Shown here in pieces: positions 7,589 to 16,295 of a stretch of DNA of 21,606 nucleotides; positions within the stretch are counted from its first letter, which is position 1; each line of letters begins with the position of its first letter. The stretch comes from Gammaproteobacteria bacterium (lineage in GTDB: Bacteria; Pseudomonadota; Gammaproteobacteria; UBA6429): positions 1 to 21,606 of the forward strand of contig DAOVYB010000004.1 in NCBI GenBank assembly GCA_030635835.1, written 5' to 3'. The notes beneath the pieces were generated by a model, which was not told the origin of the DNA, did not search any database, and saw only the letters and a list, made by a program, of their open reading frames with translations. Both the position numbers and the translations under genes were made by a program.

Positions 7589-8830
7589 ATGAAACAAAAA
7601 GAGCAAACAGAAACAACATCATTCCCTTTGCAAGCGCAGGAGTTGCAGGATGCTTTTGGTGCATTCAATCAGCTCTCTGTGCAACTTACAGATTCATATC
7701 AACAACTTGAAGTACGGGTTTCTGGTCTGACTAAGGCTTTAGAAACGGAGCAGGATGAAAGATTAAAAGAACTCACCGAAAAAGAGCGGGTTGCGAGTCG
7801 GCTGGAAAGTTTATTGCAGGCTTTACCCGGTGGTGTTGTTGTTATCGATGATAAAGGAAAAGTACAGGAACATAATTCTGCTGCAGAATTATTATTAGGC
7901 CAACCATTACTGGGTTTTCCCTGGTCGGAAATTATTCAACGTTCATTTGCACCACGTAGTGATGATGGTCATGACATATCATTAGTTGATGGACGTAAAG
8001 TTAATATTTCTACATGCCCGTTAGGATCAGAGCCGGGACAAATTTTACTGATAACTGATGTAACAGAAATTCGTTATTTACAGGATAGAATGGGTCAGCA
8101 ACAACGTTTGGCGGCTATGGGAAAAATGGCGGCATCACTTGCACATCAAATCAGAACTCCTCTTTCATCAACATTACTTTATGTTTCAAACCTTAAACGA
8201 CAGGTTTTATCTGATGAAGACCGCATTGCTATAACTGAAAAGATGACTGCACGATTACGCCATCTGGAACAGTTAATAGAAGATATGTTGCTGTATTCAA
8301 GAGATGGAAAAGTGGGTGAAGAATATTTTACTTCGCAGGACTTGTTAATCGAACTAGAGCAAGGGCTGGAAGCACAGCTGGAATTAACGAAAACACATTT
8401 TGTTATTAATAATACAGCTGAAAACTTAATAATTTATGGTAATCGACAAATGTTACTGAGTGCATTAACAAATTTAGCAATGAATGCAATGCAGGCAATG
8501 AAAGAAAGTAATAAATCGTTAGCAGGAAAATTAGAAGTTACTCTTTCGCAAAGTAATGACAATGTTTGTATTGCATTAAAAGATAATGGTCCAGGTATAT
8601 CACCTGAGTTACAGGAACAAATTTTTGATCCGTTTTACACAACGCGCACTCAGGGAACAGGACTTGGATTAGCAGTAGTTCTTGCTGTAGCAAAAGCACA
8701 TGGTGGTGATGTACAGCTGGAATCTACTTTGAACAAAGGCAGTATTTTTAAAGTTAGCTTACCACTTGAAAATAACAAAACGGAACTTCAGGCTGAAGCA
8801 GAAGAATTTAAATCTCTGCAAATAGCGTAA
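7589..8830 (+). CDS. fleS: Flagellar sensor histidine kinase FleS
   Basis: A soluble two-component histidine kinase that phosphorylates FleR. No membrane segment is present. Using the ATG at 7589 (413 residues), there is an N-terminal coiled helix (about 15-75), a PAS domain (about 70-160), a HisKA dimerisation domain with H-box SLAHQIRTPLSSTLLY (phosphorylated His186), and a HATPase domain with N-box NLAMNAMQAM, G1 DNGPGI (about 332-337) and G2 GTGLGLAVV (about 356-364). An in-frame GTG at 7580 would add three residues. ATG is preferred because a weak GAG (7578-7580) is better spaced to it. fleR begins 18 nt after the stop, forming an operon behind the sigma-54 promoter at 7510. Confidence 0.94.
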   Translation: MKQKEQTETTSFPLQAQELQDAFGAFNQLSVQLTDSYQQLEVRVSGLTKALETEQDERLKELTEKERVASRLESLLQALPGGVVVIDDKGKVQEHNSAAELLLGQPLLGFPWSEIIQRSFAPRSDDGHDISLVDGRKVNISTCPLGSEPGQILLITDVTEIRYLQDRMGQQQRLAAMGKMAASLAHQIRTPLSSTLLYVSNLKRQVLSDEDRIAITEKMTARLRHLEQLIEDMLLYSRDGKVGEEYFTSQDLLIELEQGLEAQLELTKTHFVINNTAENLIIYGNRQMLLSALTNLAMNAMQAMKESNKSLAGKLEVTLSQSNDNVCIALKDNGPGISPELQEQIFDPFYTTRTQGTGLGLAVVLAVAKAHGGDVQLESTLNKGSIFKVSLPLENNKTELQAEAEEFKSLQIA

Positions 8831-8848
8831 ATAAAAGAGAGGCACGAT

Positions 8849-10243
8849 ATGAATGGTTCAACAATTTTAGTCGTTGAAGATGATCAGGCATTAGCAGAAG
8901 CATTACAGGATACACTTACAGAAGCAGGCTATAACGTAATAGTGGCAGAAAATGGTCGTATGGCTTTAAGCCAGCTTGAAACAAATGCAATTAATTTAAT
9001 TGTCAGCGATATTAATATGCCGCAAATGAGTGGCGACGTATTACTGAAACGGGTCAAAAATCTTTACCCCGACATTGCTGTTGTTTTGATGACCGCTTAT
9101 GGCACGATTGAACAGGCTGTTGATGCAATGCGAGATGGTGCGGTTGATTATATGGTTAAACCATTTGAGGCTGAGGTTTTAATTAATATGGTTAGCCGAT
9201 ATGTCGGTGACTCAGATGAAGACACAGATATGATTGCGGTTGACAGTTCATCAATTGAATTAGCTGCTATAGCCAAACGTGTAGCAGAAAGTGATGCGAC
9301 AATTATGATTAGTGGTGAAAGTGGTGCAGGTAAGGAAGTACTGGCTCAATTTATTCATAATAATTCATCACGCGCAGCTCAACCTTTTGTTGCTATTAAC
9401 TGTGCTGCTATTCCGGAAAACATGTTAGAAGCAACACTGTTTGGTTATGAGAAAGGTGCCTATACCGGTGCATATAAAGCCAGTCCGGGTAAGTTTGAAC
9501 AGGCTCAGGGTGGAACAATTTTACTTGATGAAATTTCTGAAATGGATATTGCTCTGCAGGCTAAGTTGTTACGTGTATTACAGGAAAAAGAAGTTGAACG
9601 TTTAGGTGGTAATAAAATTATTGAACTTGATGTGCGGGTACTGGCGACGTCAAATCGTAATATGCAGGAAGTTGTCAGAGAAGGAAAATTCCGCGAAGAT
9701 CTTTATTACCGACTTAATGTATTCCCATTACATTTGTTGTCATTGAACCAGCGAGCAGATGACATTATTCCTTTAACAAAAAAATTACTCGAAAAACATG
9801 CCTTAGATTCACATCGTGCAATCCCATCATTAAGTGAACAAGCGGAACAAAAATTAACCGAATATAGCTGGCCAGGAAACGTACGGGAGCTGGATAATGT
9901 TGTGCAACGTGCATTGATTTTACAAACCGGTAATGAAATTCTGCAAAGTGATATTCATTTTGAAGCTGCTGGAAAAGTAAAACCTGCGCTAAAAGTTGTT
10001 ACAGAGAATGTACCGGTTAATGAGATCGAAAATGACAGCAGTATGGATTCTTTAAATGGTGATCTAAAACAACGTGAATGGAATCTGATTTTAGGTGCAA
10101 TTAAAGCCGCAAAAGGTAGCCGTAAAATGACTGCTGAAAAGCTGGGTATTAGTCAACGTACCTTGCGCTATAAGTTAGCGCGAATGCGTGATGCGGGGAT
10201 TGCTGTACCTGATTCTTCGAGTCTGAACTCATCACTTGGCTAG
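8849..10243 (+). CDS. fleR: Flagellar response regulator FleR (sigma-54 activator)
   Basis: A 464-residue NtrC-type response regulator, partner of FleS, which activates later sigma-54 flagellar operons. The receiver domain (1-120) has acidic D11-D12, phosphoacceptor D54 (IVSDINMPQM), T82 and K104. The AAA+ domain shows Walker A GESGAGKE (156-163), the sigma-54 loop as GAYTGA (203-208, Tyr instead of the usual Phe), Walker B GGTILLDE (221-228) and WPGNVREL (341-348). A Fis-type helix-turn-helix lies near 425-447 (TAEKLGISQRTLRYKL). The ATG at 8849 follows a GAGAGG box. It is co-transcribed with fleS. A hairpin follows the stop, and the next block has its own promoter. Confidence 0.95.
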   Translation: MNGSTILVVEDDQALAEALQDTLTEAGYNVIVAENGRMALSQLETNAINLIVSDINMPQMSGDVLLKRVKNLYPDIAVVLMTAYGTIEQAVDAMRDGAVDYMVKPFEAEVLINMVSRYVGDSDEDTDMIAVDSSSIELAAIAKRVAESDATIMISGESGAGKEVLAQFIHNNSSRAAQPFVAINCAAIPENMLEATLFGYEKGAYTGAYKASPGKFEQAQGGTILLDEISEMDIALQAKLLRVLQEKEVERLGGNKIIELDVRVLATSNRNMQEVVREGKFREDLYYRLNVFPLHLLSLNQRADDIIPLTKKLLEKHALDSHRAIPSLSEQAEQKLTEYSWPGNVRELDNVVQRALILQTGNEILQSDIHFEAAGKVKPALKVVTENVPVNEIENDSSMDSLNGDLKQREWNLILGAIKAAKGSRKMTAEKLGISQRTLRYKLARMRDAGIAVPDSSSLNSSLG

Positions 10244-10247
10244 TTTG

Positions 10248-10283
10248 TTAATTCCTTTTCCCCTGTGATGGATAGGGAATTAA
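10248..10283 (+). terminator. Hairpin after fleR
   Basis: TTAATTCC (10248-10255) pairs with GGAATTAA (10276-10283). An inner CCCT/AGGG pairing is an alternative. It lies 4 nt after the fleR stop and just before the fliE promoter. No U-tract follows, so termination is only a possibility. Confidence 0.4.
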
Positions 10284-10290
10284 ATTACGC

Positions 10291-10306
10291 TGGCCTGGAA
10301 ACTGCA
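10291..10306 (+). promoter_or_regulatory. Sigma-54 promoter for fliE-fliJ
   Basis: TGGCCT (10291-10296) and CTGCA (10302-10306) carry GG (10292-10293) and GC (10304-10305) exactly 10 nt apart. The predicted start is near 10317, 68 nt before fliE. The -12 box is slightly off consensus (CTGCA instead of TTGCA). FleR is the expected activator by analogy with Pseudomonas. Confidence 0.75.
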
Positions 10307-10384
10307 TACAGTGTTAATAGCGCTTTAAATGTTAGTTTCTGACAAAAGAATGACACCTGAATTGATATAAAGAAGGCATGAATT

Positions 10385-10708
10385 ATGAACAATACAATTA
10401 ACCCGGATACCTTACTGACACAAATGCGTGCATTAACTGCACAAGCTCAGGGTAAATCTACACAGGAGAGTAGTGCTGCCGGACAATCTGATTTTTCTGA
10501 ATTATTAAAGCAATCAGTTGATAAGGTTAATGAAAGTAAAATGGATGCCAAAAATCTGGCTGATGCTTTTCAGGCCGGTGATCCAAATGTTCAGGTTTCA
10601 GAAGTGATGGTCGCGATGCAAAAATCTAATGTTTCATTTCAGGCGATGTTGCAGGTCAGAAATAAACTGGTTAGTGCATATCAGGAAATTATGAATATGC
10701 AGGTTTAA
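10385..10708 (+). CDS. fliE: Flagellar hook-basal body protein FliE
   Basis: A 107-residue rod-base protein that joins the MS ring (FliF) to the proximal rod and helps form the export gate exit. The C-terminal half has the family core: DFSELLKQSVDKVNESK, a FQAGDPNVQVSEVMVAMQKS stretch (about 65-84) and a final helix SFQAMLQVRNKLVSAYQEIM. The N-terminal 30 residues are polar and variable. The ATG at 10385 has an AAGAAGG box upstream. An earlier ATG at 10378 is out of frame. It is the first gene of a six-gene run and lies 43 nt before fliF. Confidence 0.96.
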   Translation: MNNTINPDTLLTQMRALTAQAQGKSTQESSAAGQSDFSELLKQSVDKVNESKMDAKNLADAFQAGDPNVQVSEVMVAMQKSNVSFQAMLQVRNKLVSAYQEIMNMQV

Positions 10709-10751
10709 AGTTTAATTAATTTGAGTTTTCAGAAAATAGCGTGAGAAGAAT

Positions 10752-12413
10752 ATGGATCTAGTAAAAGCCGAAAATGTCAGTGTTCCTTTTCAGGGAATGT
10801 CTGCATTACCCATTATACGGCAGGTTGGTTTATTAATTGGTTTAGCTGCAAGTATTGCATTAGGTGTTGCCATTGTATTGTGGATGCAAAAACCAAACTA
10901 TACGACTTTACCCGGGCAGTTGTCCGGGCAAACCCTGAATGATGTTATTAGTGTTCTTGAAAGAAATAATATTCGTTATAACGTTGATCCCAGTACAGGT
11001 TCCGTTATGGTGGATTCAGCTAAAGTTAATGAGGCGAAATTAAAGTTGGCTTCTGAAAATTTGAGTCTTAATTCTGGCCATGGTTTTGAGATGATTGAAA
11101 AAGATCAGGGTTTTGGCACAAGCTCATTTTTACAAAAAGCTCGTTATAAGCGGGCACTTGAAGGAGAACTGGCACGCACAATAACATCTATGCGATCAGT
11201 TCAGTCTTCACGTGTTCATTTAGCGTTACCCAAGGACTCCGCTTTTATTCGTAACAAACGCGAAGCCTCTGCTTCTGTTTTTATTAATATGGTGCCGGGC
11301 CACACAATAGAAAAAAGTCAAATAGCGGCCATTACAAATCTTGTTGCATCAAGTATTCCCAGTCTTAAAACCAGCCAGGTAACAATCGTCGATGATAAAG
11401 GAAAATTATTATCGAATAGTAATGCTGACGACATCATGGGCTTAACAACTTCACAACTAGAATATACGCGCAATATTGAAAAAACATTTGTTTCGCGTAT
11501 TGAGCGTATGTTGAGCCCTATTGTAGGTATAGGCAATATTCGTGCAGAAGTGACAGCCGAGGTTGATTTTACGCAAACAGAATCAACTCAGGAAAGTTTT
11601 AATCCGGACTTGCCCGCAGTCAGAAGTGAACAAAGCAGCGAAGAACAATCACAGGGTTCAAGTCAGGGAGGAATCCCCGGTGCTTTAACTAATCAGCCAC
11701 CTGCAAATGCTAATGCGCCACAACAGGCGAACCAACAAGCCGGAGCAGCGACACAACAAGGTTCAAACAGAACAAGTCGTCGTAGTACAAAAAATTATGA
11801 ATTAGATAAAACGATTAGTCATACACGTAATCGTACGGGGATGATTAAACGTTTATCAATAGCCGTTGTATTGAATAATAAAACGACTATTGTACCACCA
11901 GCACCTGTTGCAGAAGATGCACCAGCGAATGCTGTAGAAGCTAAACCCGTCATAAAGCGTGTTCCCTATACTCAACAGGAGTTAGCGCGAATTACAAGTT
12001 TAGTACAGGAAACTGTCGGCTTTAGTGGTTTACGTGGTGATTCTGTAAATGTCATTAATGTGCCGTTTACAAAAGTTGAATTTGAACCTGTGCCAGAAGA
12101 GGCTATTTATGAAAAAGTCTGGGTATGGGATGTTGTTAAACAAGTTTTAGGTGGCCTCGCGGTGTTATTTATCATATTCAGTGTTTTAAAACCTGCTATG
12201 AAAAATCTGGCAATTGCTCCACCTGTAACAAAAGTTATTTCAGAAAATGGTGAAGAATTGGATGAAGATCAACTAAGCTTAAGTGGTGCCGAAGATCAGC
12301 ATCGCTTAGCTAAAATTGCAAGTTATGAGGAAAACCTGCAACTCGCACAATCATTAGCATCGCAAGAACCTAAACGCGTTGTCCAGGTAGTAAAAAACTG
12401 GATGAATGAATAA
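10752..12413 (+). CDS. fliF: Flagellar MS-ring protein FliF
   Basis: A 553-residue inner-membrane protein forming the MS ring. Two membrane helices bracket a large periplasmic region: TM1 at about 24-46 (QVGLLIGLAASIALGVAIVL) and TM2 at about 461-478 (VKQVLGGLAVLFIIFSVL). The ring-building motifs include YTTLPGQLSGQ (50-60), a GFEMIEKDQGFGTSSFLQKARY region (111-132, positions only partly quoted here) and RVHLALPKDSAF (154-165). A long Gln/Ala/Asn-rich linker (about 290-345) marks the known variable loop. The acidic C-terminal tail (about 497-553), ending VVKNWMNE, is the FliG-binding part. The start at 10752 follows a GAGAAGA box. fliG begins 14 nt after the stop. Confidence 0.97.
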   Translation: MDLVKAENVSVPFQGMSALPIIRQVGLLIGLAASIALGVAIVLWMQKPNYTTLPGQLSGQTLNDVISVLERNNIRYNVDPSTGSVMVDSAKVNEAKLKLASENLSLNSGHGFEMIEKDQGFGTSSFLQKARYKRALEGELARTITSMRSVQSSRVHLALPKDSAFIRNKREASASVFINMVPGHTIEKSQIAAITNLVASSIPSLKTSQVTIVDDKGKLLSNSNADDIMGLTTSQLEYTRNIEKTFVSRIERMLSPIVGIGNIRAEVTAEVDFTQTESTQESFNPDLPAVRSEQSSEEQSQGSSQGGIPGALTNQPPANANAPQQANQQAGAATQQGSNRTSRRSTKNYELDKTISHTRNRTGMIKRLSIAVVLNNKTTIVPPAPVAEDAPANAVEAKPVIKRVPYTQQELARITSLVQETVGFSGLRGDSVNVINVPFTKVEFEPVPEEAIYEKVWVWDVVKQVLGGLAVLFIIFSVLKPAMKNLAIAPPVTKVISENGEELDEDQLSLSGAEDQHRLAKIASYEENLQLAQSLASQEPKRVVQVVKNWMNE

Positions 12414-12427
12414 ATAATTAAAGTAGT

Positions 12428-13453
12428 ATGGATATGACAGAAGAAAAAAAATCAGAATCGCACACAGGTCTGGAAAAAGCTGCGATATTGTTACGTAGCT
12501 TAGGTGATAAAGAAGCTGCTGAAGTGCTTAAACTTATGGGGCCTAAAGAGGTTCAGAAAATTGGTGAAGCAATGGCTTCAATGACCAATATTAATCGTGA
12601 TGCACTCGATGGTGTGTTAGCAGATTTTCATGAAGAAGTTGGTGATCAAACTGAGATTGGTATCGGAAATGAAGATTATCTTCGTAGTGTTTTAGTTAAT
12701 GCCTTAGGTGAAGATAAAGCTGGTAATATTATTGATCGTATTTTAATGGGACATAATGCTAAAGGTCTGGAAACATTAAAATGGATGGAACCACGTGCAA
12801 TAGCTGAAATCATTCGTCTTGAACATCCTCAAATTATTGCCATTATTCTTTCTTATTTAGAAAGTGATCAGGCTGCCTCAGTATTACAATCACTTCCTGA
12901 AAATATGCGTCCGGATATACTACTTCGTGTTGCAACATTAGATGGCATTCAGCCAAGTGCTTTATATGAACTTGATGAAATGTTAGAAAAACAATTCTCA
13001 GGTAATACAGATTCTATTAAGTCATCAGGTGTTGGTGGCTTAAAAACAGCAGCTAATATGCTCAATTTTATGGATTCCTCATTGGAAGCTGCATTAATGG
13101 AAACAGTTAAACAGCAGGATGAAGAACTTGGAGACAAAATTCAGGAATTGATGTTTGTCTTTGATAACTTAATCGATGTCGATGATCGCGGTATACAATC
13201 CTTGTTAAGAGAAGTTTCTTCCGAAAACTTAATTGTTGCGTTAAAAGGTGCAGATGAATCTGTTAAAGAAAAAATTCTTAAAAACATGTCTAAGCGAGCC
13301 GCAGAAATGCTTCGTGATGACCTTGAAGCAAAAGGTCCGGTACGTGTTAGTGAAGTAGAAGTGGCACAAAAAGAGATTTTAACCATTGCTAGGCGTATGG
13401 CTGAAACGGGTGAAATCAACCTGGGTGGTGGTGGTGGTGATGACTACATCTAA
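12428..13453 (+). CDS. fliG: Flagellar motor switch protein FliG
   Basis: A 341-residue C-ring protein that transmits torque and sets rotation direction. N domain (FliF binding): GLEKAAILLRSLGDKEAAEVL (from 14). Middle domain: the EHPQ motif (132-135) in RLEHPQIIAIILSYL, which contacts FliM. C domain: the MFVF motif (242-245) and the charged torque helix RGIQSLLREV through KRAAEMLRDDLE (254-300), including D297 and D298 of the stator-facing helix. It ends in a Gly-rich tail. ATG 12428 is used. An ATG two codons later (12434) is equally possible, as the upstream Shine-Dalgarno sequence is weak. The 3' end overlaps fliH by 14 nt. Confidence 0.97.
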   Translation: MDMTEEKKSESHTGLEKAAILLRSLGDKEAAEVLKLMGPKEVQKIGEAMASMTNINRDALDGVLADFHEEVGDQTEIGIGNEDYLRSVLVNALGEDKAGNIIDRILMGHNAKGLETLKWMEPRAIAEIIRLEHPQIIAIILSYLESDQAASVLQSLPENMRPDILLRVATLDGIQPSALYELDEMLEKQFSGNTDSIKSSGVGGLKTAANMLNFMDSSLEAALMETVKQQDEELGDKIQELMFVFDNLIDVDDRGIQSLLREVSSENLIVALKGADESVKEKILKNMSKRAAEMLRDDLEAKGPVRVSEVEVAQKEILTIARRMAETGEINLGGGGGDDYI

Positions 13454-14072
13454 AGTTTTGCCATCAGATGATTTGACAGCCTATGAACGTTGGGAGTTAC
13501 CTGTTGTAAATGGAAAAGCAGAACATTCTCCTGCGGTAACAGCAAAAGAACTTGAGACCATTCAGAAACAGGCTTATGACGAAGGCTTTGCTTTAGGTCA
13601 TAAAGAAGCTTACGAACAAAAAAAGCAGGAACTTGAAGAAAAAACCGCATCGTTTCATTCTATTATTACATTGTTAACAGAACCGTTAAAAGAACTTGAT
13701 GACGATGTTATTAATCAACTAGCACATTTATCTATGACTGTAGCGAAGCAGGTTGTTCGACGTGAACTACACACTGAAGCAGGTGAAATTGTTGGCATTA
13801 TTCGTGAAGCAATGTCAGCATTACCTGCAAGTACTCGAAAAATTACATTAAATATTCATCCTGATGATGCAGAGTTGATTCGTACGTCTTTTTCATTAGG
13901 TGAGGAAACAGAATCAGACGAATTACGCTGGAAAGTGATCGAAGATCCATTGTTGTCACGCGGTGGTTGTACTATTGCAACTGAAAACTCTCGCATTGAT
14001 GCAACCGTTGAAAGTCGTTTAAACCGGGTAATTAATACCTTGTTAGGTGGTGAGCGGGAATCTGATGACTAA
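13440..14072 (+). CDS. fliH: Flagellar export ATPase stator FliH
   Basis: A 210-residue cytosolic protein that dimerises, binds and restrains the FliI ATPase, and tethers it to FliN at the C ring. The ATG at 13440 ([11 protein letters not shown]) overlaps the end of fliG and has a GGTGGTGG sequence before it. A longer TTG-start frame from 13386 would run deeper into fliG and is unlikely. The N-terminal AYERWELP (about 13-20) is the conserved aromatic segment that binds FliN. A charged coil follows (about 38-75). The C domain has [14 protein letters not shown] and ends in a [16 protein letters not shown] segment with a terminal [12 protein letters not shown], all typical of FliH and related type III stator proteins. 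Confidence 0.93.
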   Translation: MTTSKVLPSDDLTAYERWELPVVNGKAEHSPAVTAKELETIQKQAYDEGFALGHKEAYEQKKQELEEKTASFHSIITLLTEPLKELDDDVINQLAHLSMTVAKQVVRRELHTEAGEIVGIIREAMSALPASTRKITLNIHPDDAELIRTSFSLGEETESDELRWKVIEDPLLSRGGCTIATENSRIDATVESRLNRVINTLLGGERESDD

Positions 14073-15510
14073 TTCAGAAAATAATTCTGCGCTTAATACC
14101 GATTTTTCATCACTGTATAAAAGTCATCAGGATAACTGGAAAGTACAACTTGAACAAATACAGCAACGTATTGATCAAGTTGAACCTGTGGTGGTTGAAG
14201 GCCGCTTAAGCAGAATGGTCGGATTAACCCTTGAAGCGGTAGGCTGTCAGGCTGTAATTGGATCACGTTGTCTTGTTCAAAGTCAGAGCAGTACTCCTGT
14301 TGAAGCCGAAGTAGTTGGCTTTTCAGGTGAAAAACTTTTTCTTATGCCTACTGGTAATATTCGTGGTATCCATCCGGATGCAACCGTTATTCCAACAAAT
14401 CAGATTTACGAAGCTCATGTCGGTGATGCCTTACTTGGCAGAGTACTCGATGGTCGCGGTGTACCGATTGATGATAAAGGACCCTTAATTACTAATGAAC
14501 GACGAGCCTTAACCGGTGAACCGATTAATCCATTAAACCGTCAACCGATAAATACACCACTTAATGTTGGTGTGCGTGCGATTAACAGTTTATTTACAGT
14601 TGGCCGTGGGCAACGGATGGGTTTATTTGCCGGCAGTGGTGTTGGTAAAAGTATGTTATTAGGGATGATGACAAAATTTACATCAGCCGATGTTATTGTA
14701 GTGGGCTTAATTGGTGAACGTGGCCGTGAAGTAAAAGAATTTATAGAAGATATTTTAGGTGAAGAAGGAATGCAGCGTGCAGTTGTTGTTGCCGTACCAG
14801 CAGATCAACCTCCTGTAATGCGTATGCACGGTGCTTATCAGGCAACAAGTATTGCAGAACATTTTCGTGATGAAGGTAAAGATGTTTTATTATTAATGGA
14901 CTCATTAACACGTTTTGCGCAGGCACAACGGGAGATTGCTTTAGCAATAGGTGAACCACCTGCAACAAAAGGTTATCCCCCTTCTGTTTTTGCACAACTT
15001 CCGCAATTGGTAGAACGTGCAGGCAATGGACAGGAAGGTGGTGGCTCAATTACCGCTTTTTACACGGTACTTACAGAAGGTGATGATCAGCAAGATCCAA
15101 TAGCAGACAGTGCACGTGCTATTCTTGATGGGCATATTGTTTTGTCACGAGAGTTGGCAGAGAGTGGGCATTACCCTGCAATTGATGTCGAAGCCTCAAT
15201 CAGTCGTGCGATGAATGCAGTTGTATCCGACGAGCATTTATTTGCCTCACAAAAGTTTCGCCAGATATATTCCGTTTATCAGCAGAATAAAGATTTAATC
15301 AGTGTTGGTGCTTATGCAGAAGGTTCTAACCCGGAAGTGGATGAGGCAATACAGTTACACAGTAGTCAACAAGAATTTTTAAAGCAAGGTAGACAAGAAG
15401 CGGTGAACTGGGAAGATAGTCTGACGCAGTTGGCAGGTATCTTGCTAAATACTATTCAGGAAACAGAGGAAACTGAAGAGACGAAAAATGCTTTAATATC
15501 TAATTTATAA
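14065..15510 (+). CDS. fliI: Flagellar protein export ATPase FliI
   Basis: A 481-residue F1-beta-like ATPase that forms a hexamer beneath the export gate and releases substrates from chaperones. Walker A AGSGVGKS (189-196), Walker B VLLLMD (274-279), [19 protein letters not shown] (281-299) and [11 protein letters not shown] (303-313) are diagnostic. [10 protein letters not shown] (217-226) is the conserved catalytic-glutamate segment. The ATG at 14065 overlaps fliH by 8 nt and follows GAGCGGGA. GTG codons at 14047 and 14050 are alternative starts but would lengthen the overlap. Nearest homologues outside flagella are the injectisome ATPases, but the context settles it as FliI. fliJ follows after 41 nt. 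Confidence 0.97.
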   Translation: MTNSENNSALNTDFSSLYKSHQDNWKVQLEQIQQRIDQVEPVVVEGRLSRMVGLTLEAVGCQAVIGSRCLVQSQSSTPVEAEVVGFSGEKLFLMPTGNIRGIHPDATVIPTNQIYEAHVGDALLGRVLDGRGVPIDDKGPLITNERRALTGEPINPLNRQPINTPLNVGVRAINSLFTVGRGQRMGLFAGSGVGKSMLLGMMTKFTSADVIVVGLIGERGREVKEFIEDILGEEGMQRAVVVAVPADQPPVMRMHGAYQATSIAEHFRDEGKDVLLLMDSLTRFAQAQREIALAIGEPPATKGYPPSVFAQLPQLVERAGNGQEGGGSITAFYTVLTEGDDQQDPIADSARAILDGHIVLSRELAESGHYPAIDVEASISRAMNAVVSDEHLFASQKFRQIYSVYQQNKDLISVGAYAEGSNPEVDEAIQLHSSQQEFLKQGRQEAVNWEDSLTQLAGILLNTIQETEETEETKNALISNL

Positions 15511-15551
15511 ATACTGTAACTTAACGAATAATCAGCTAAAGATGAAACATT

Positions 15552-16007
15552 ATGACTTTGAAACGCTCAGAACGATTTAAACCAATCCGTAATCTTGCTC
15601 AACAGAGTGAAGATGTCGCAGCACAAATACTGGGTAAAATTCAGGTAGAACTCTCTACTCATCATTTAAAGCTATCAGAATTGATGAAATATTATGAAGA
15701 TTATACAACACGTTACAATACGCAAGCGGGAAAAGGAATGAGTATTACCCAGGTGTTGAGTTATCAAAAATTTATATCACAACTTGAGATTGCTATCGCA
15801 GAGCAAAAAAAACATATCCATCGTGTTGCAGAAGCTTGTGATTCCAGTCGTGCCGATTGGCGAGTTGAACGACAAAAAACACAAGTACTGGATAAAGTTA
15901 TTACACGTTATCAAAAACAGGAGCAACTCATTCACAACAGACAGGAACAACGCCGTTCCGATGAATTTGTTGCTAACCGCTTTTGGCATAAAAACAAACA
16001 AACTTAA
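15552..16007 (+). CDS. fliJ: Flagellar export protein FliJ
   Basis: A 151-residue, strongly charged, helical coiled-coil protein. It inserts into the FliI hexamer like the gamma subunit of F1 and acts as an escort for chaperones. The sequence is weakly conserved in this family. Here the N-terminal RSERFKPIRNLAQQSEDVAA, the KLSELMKYYEDY segment and the downstream Arg/Gln/Lys-rich helix (about 105-150) fit FliJ of gammaproteobacteria, and the position after fliI supports it. The start is ATG 15552 with a weak AAAGATG upstream. It is the last gene of the fliE block. A composite repeat begins 6 nt after its stop. Confidence 0.9.
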   Translation: MTLKRSERFKPIRNLAQQSEDVAAQILGKIQVELSTHHLKLSELMKYYEDYTTRYNTQAGKGMSITQVLSYQKFISQLEIAIAEQKKHIHRVAEACDSSRADWRVERQKTQVLDKVITRYQKQEQLIHNRQEQRRSDEFVANRFWHKNKQT

Positions 16008-16012
16008 AAAAA

Positions 16013-16216
16013 TTTAACCGCCAAGGCGCAAAGAACGCCAAGAGTACAAAGGTTTGTAGGTTGGCCTTCAGGCCAACGCGGTGTTTGGTTATGATAAAAT
16101 ACTTTTGTGTATAGTGTATGTTTTTGTCGGTACGAAGCTTCTGCTCCTTACCTGTGTCTATGCGGGTAAAGAGCCGACCCATGGTAAATTAAACCTTATC
16201 TTTTCTTTGCGTTAAA
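16013..16216. repeat. Composite repeat element (MITE-like) between fliJ and fliK
   Basis: The left end (16013-16033, TTTAACCGCC then AAGGCGCAAAG) and right end (16205-16216, CTTTGCGTTAAA) are inverted copies, except that the right end lacks the internal 9 nt. Inside are a perfect GTTGGCC/GGCCAAC hairpin (16060-16066 with 16071-16077, loop TTCA) and a second, imperfect structure bounded by GTCGG (about 16128) and CCGAC (about 16176). No gene fits. These look like several known-style dispersed repeats joined together. It fills most of the 288-nt gap between fliJ and fliK. Confidence 0.65.
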
Positions 16217-16240
16217 TTATTTTGATTTTAAAAACTCTTT

Positions 16241-16256
16241 TGGCACGTCCCTTGCA
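16241..16256 (+). promoter_or_regulatory. Sigma-54 promoter for fliK
   Basis: TGGCACG (16241-16247), 4 nt, then TTGCA (16252-16256) is a textbook sigma-54 site with GG-N10-GC spacing. The predicted start is near 16267, about 29 nt before the fliK ATG. It begins 25 nt after the composite repeat ends, so any upstream activator sites lie within that repeat or in fliJ. Confidence 0.92.
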
Positions 16257-16295
16257 ATTTCCTTAAATTGAATAGATTCAATATGTGAGGATGTT

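Noticed and set aside
13386..13439. TTG start extending fliH back into fliG
   Set aside because: The added residues are out-of-frame translation of the fliG end, including a run of Val from the Gly codons. ATG 13440 is a normal overlapping start.
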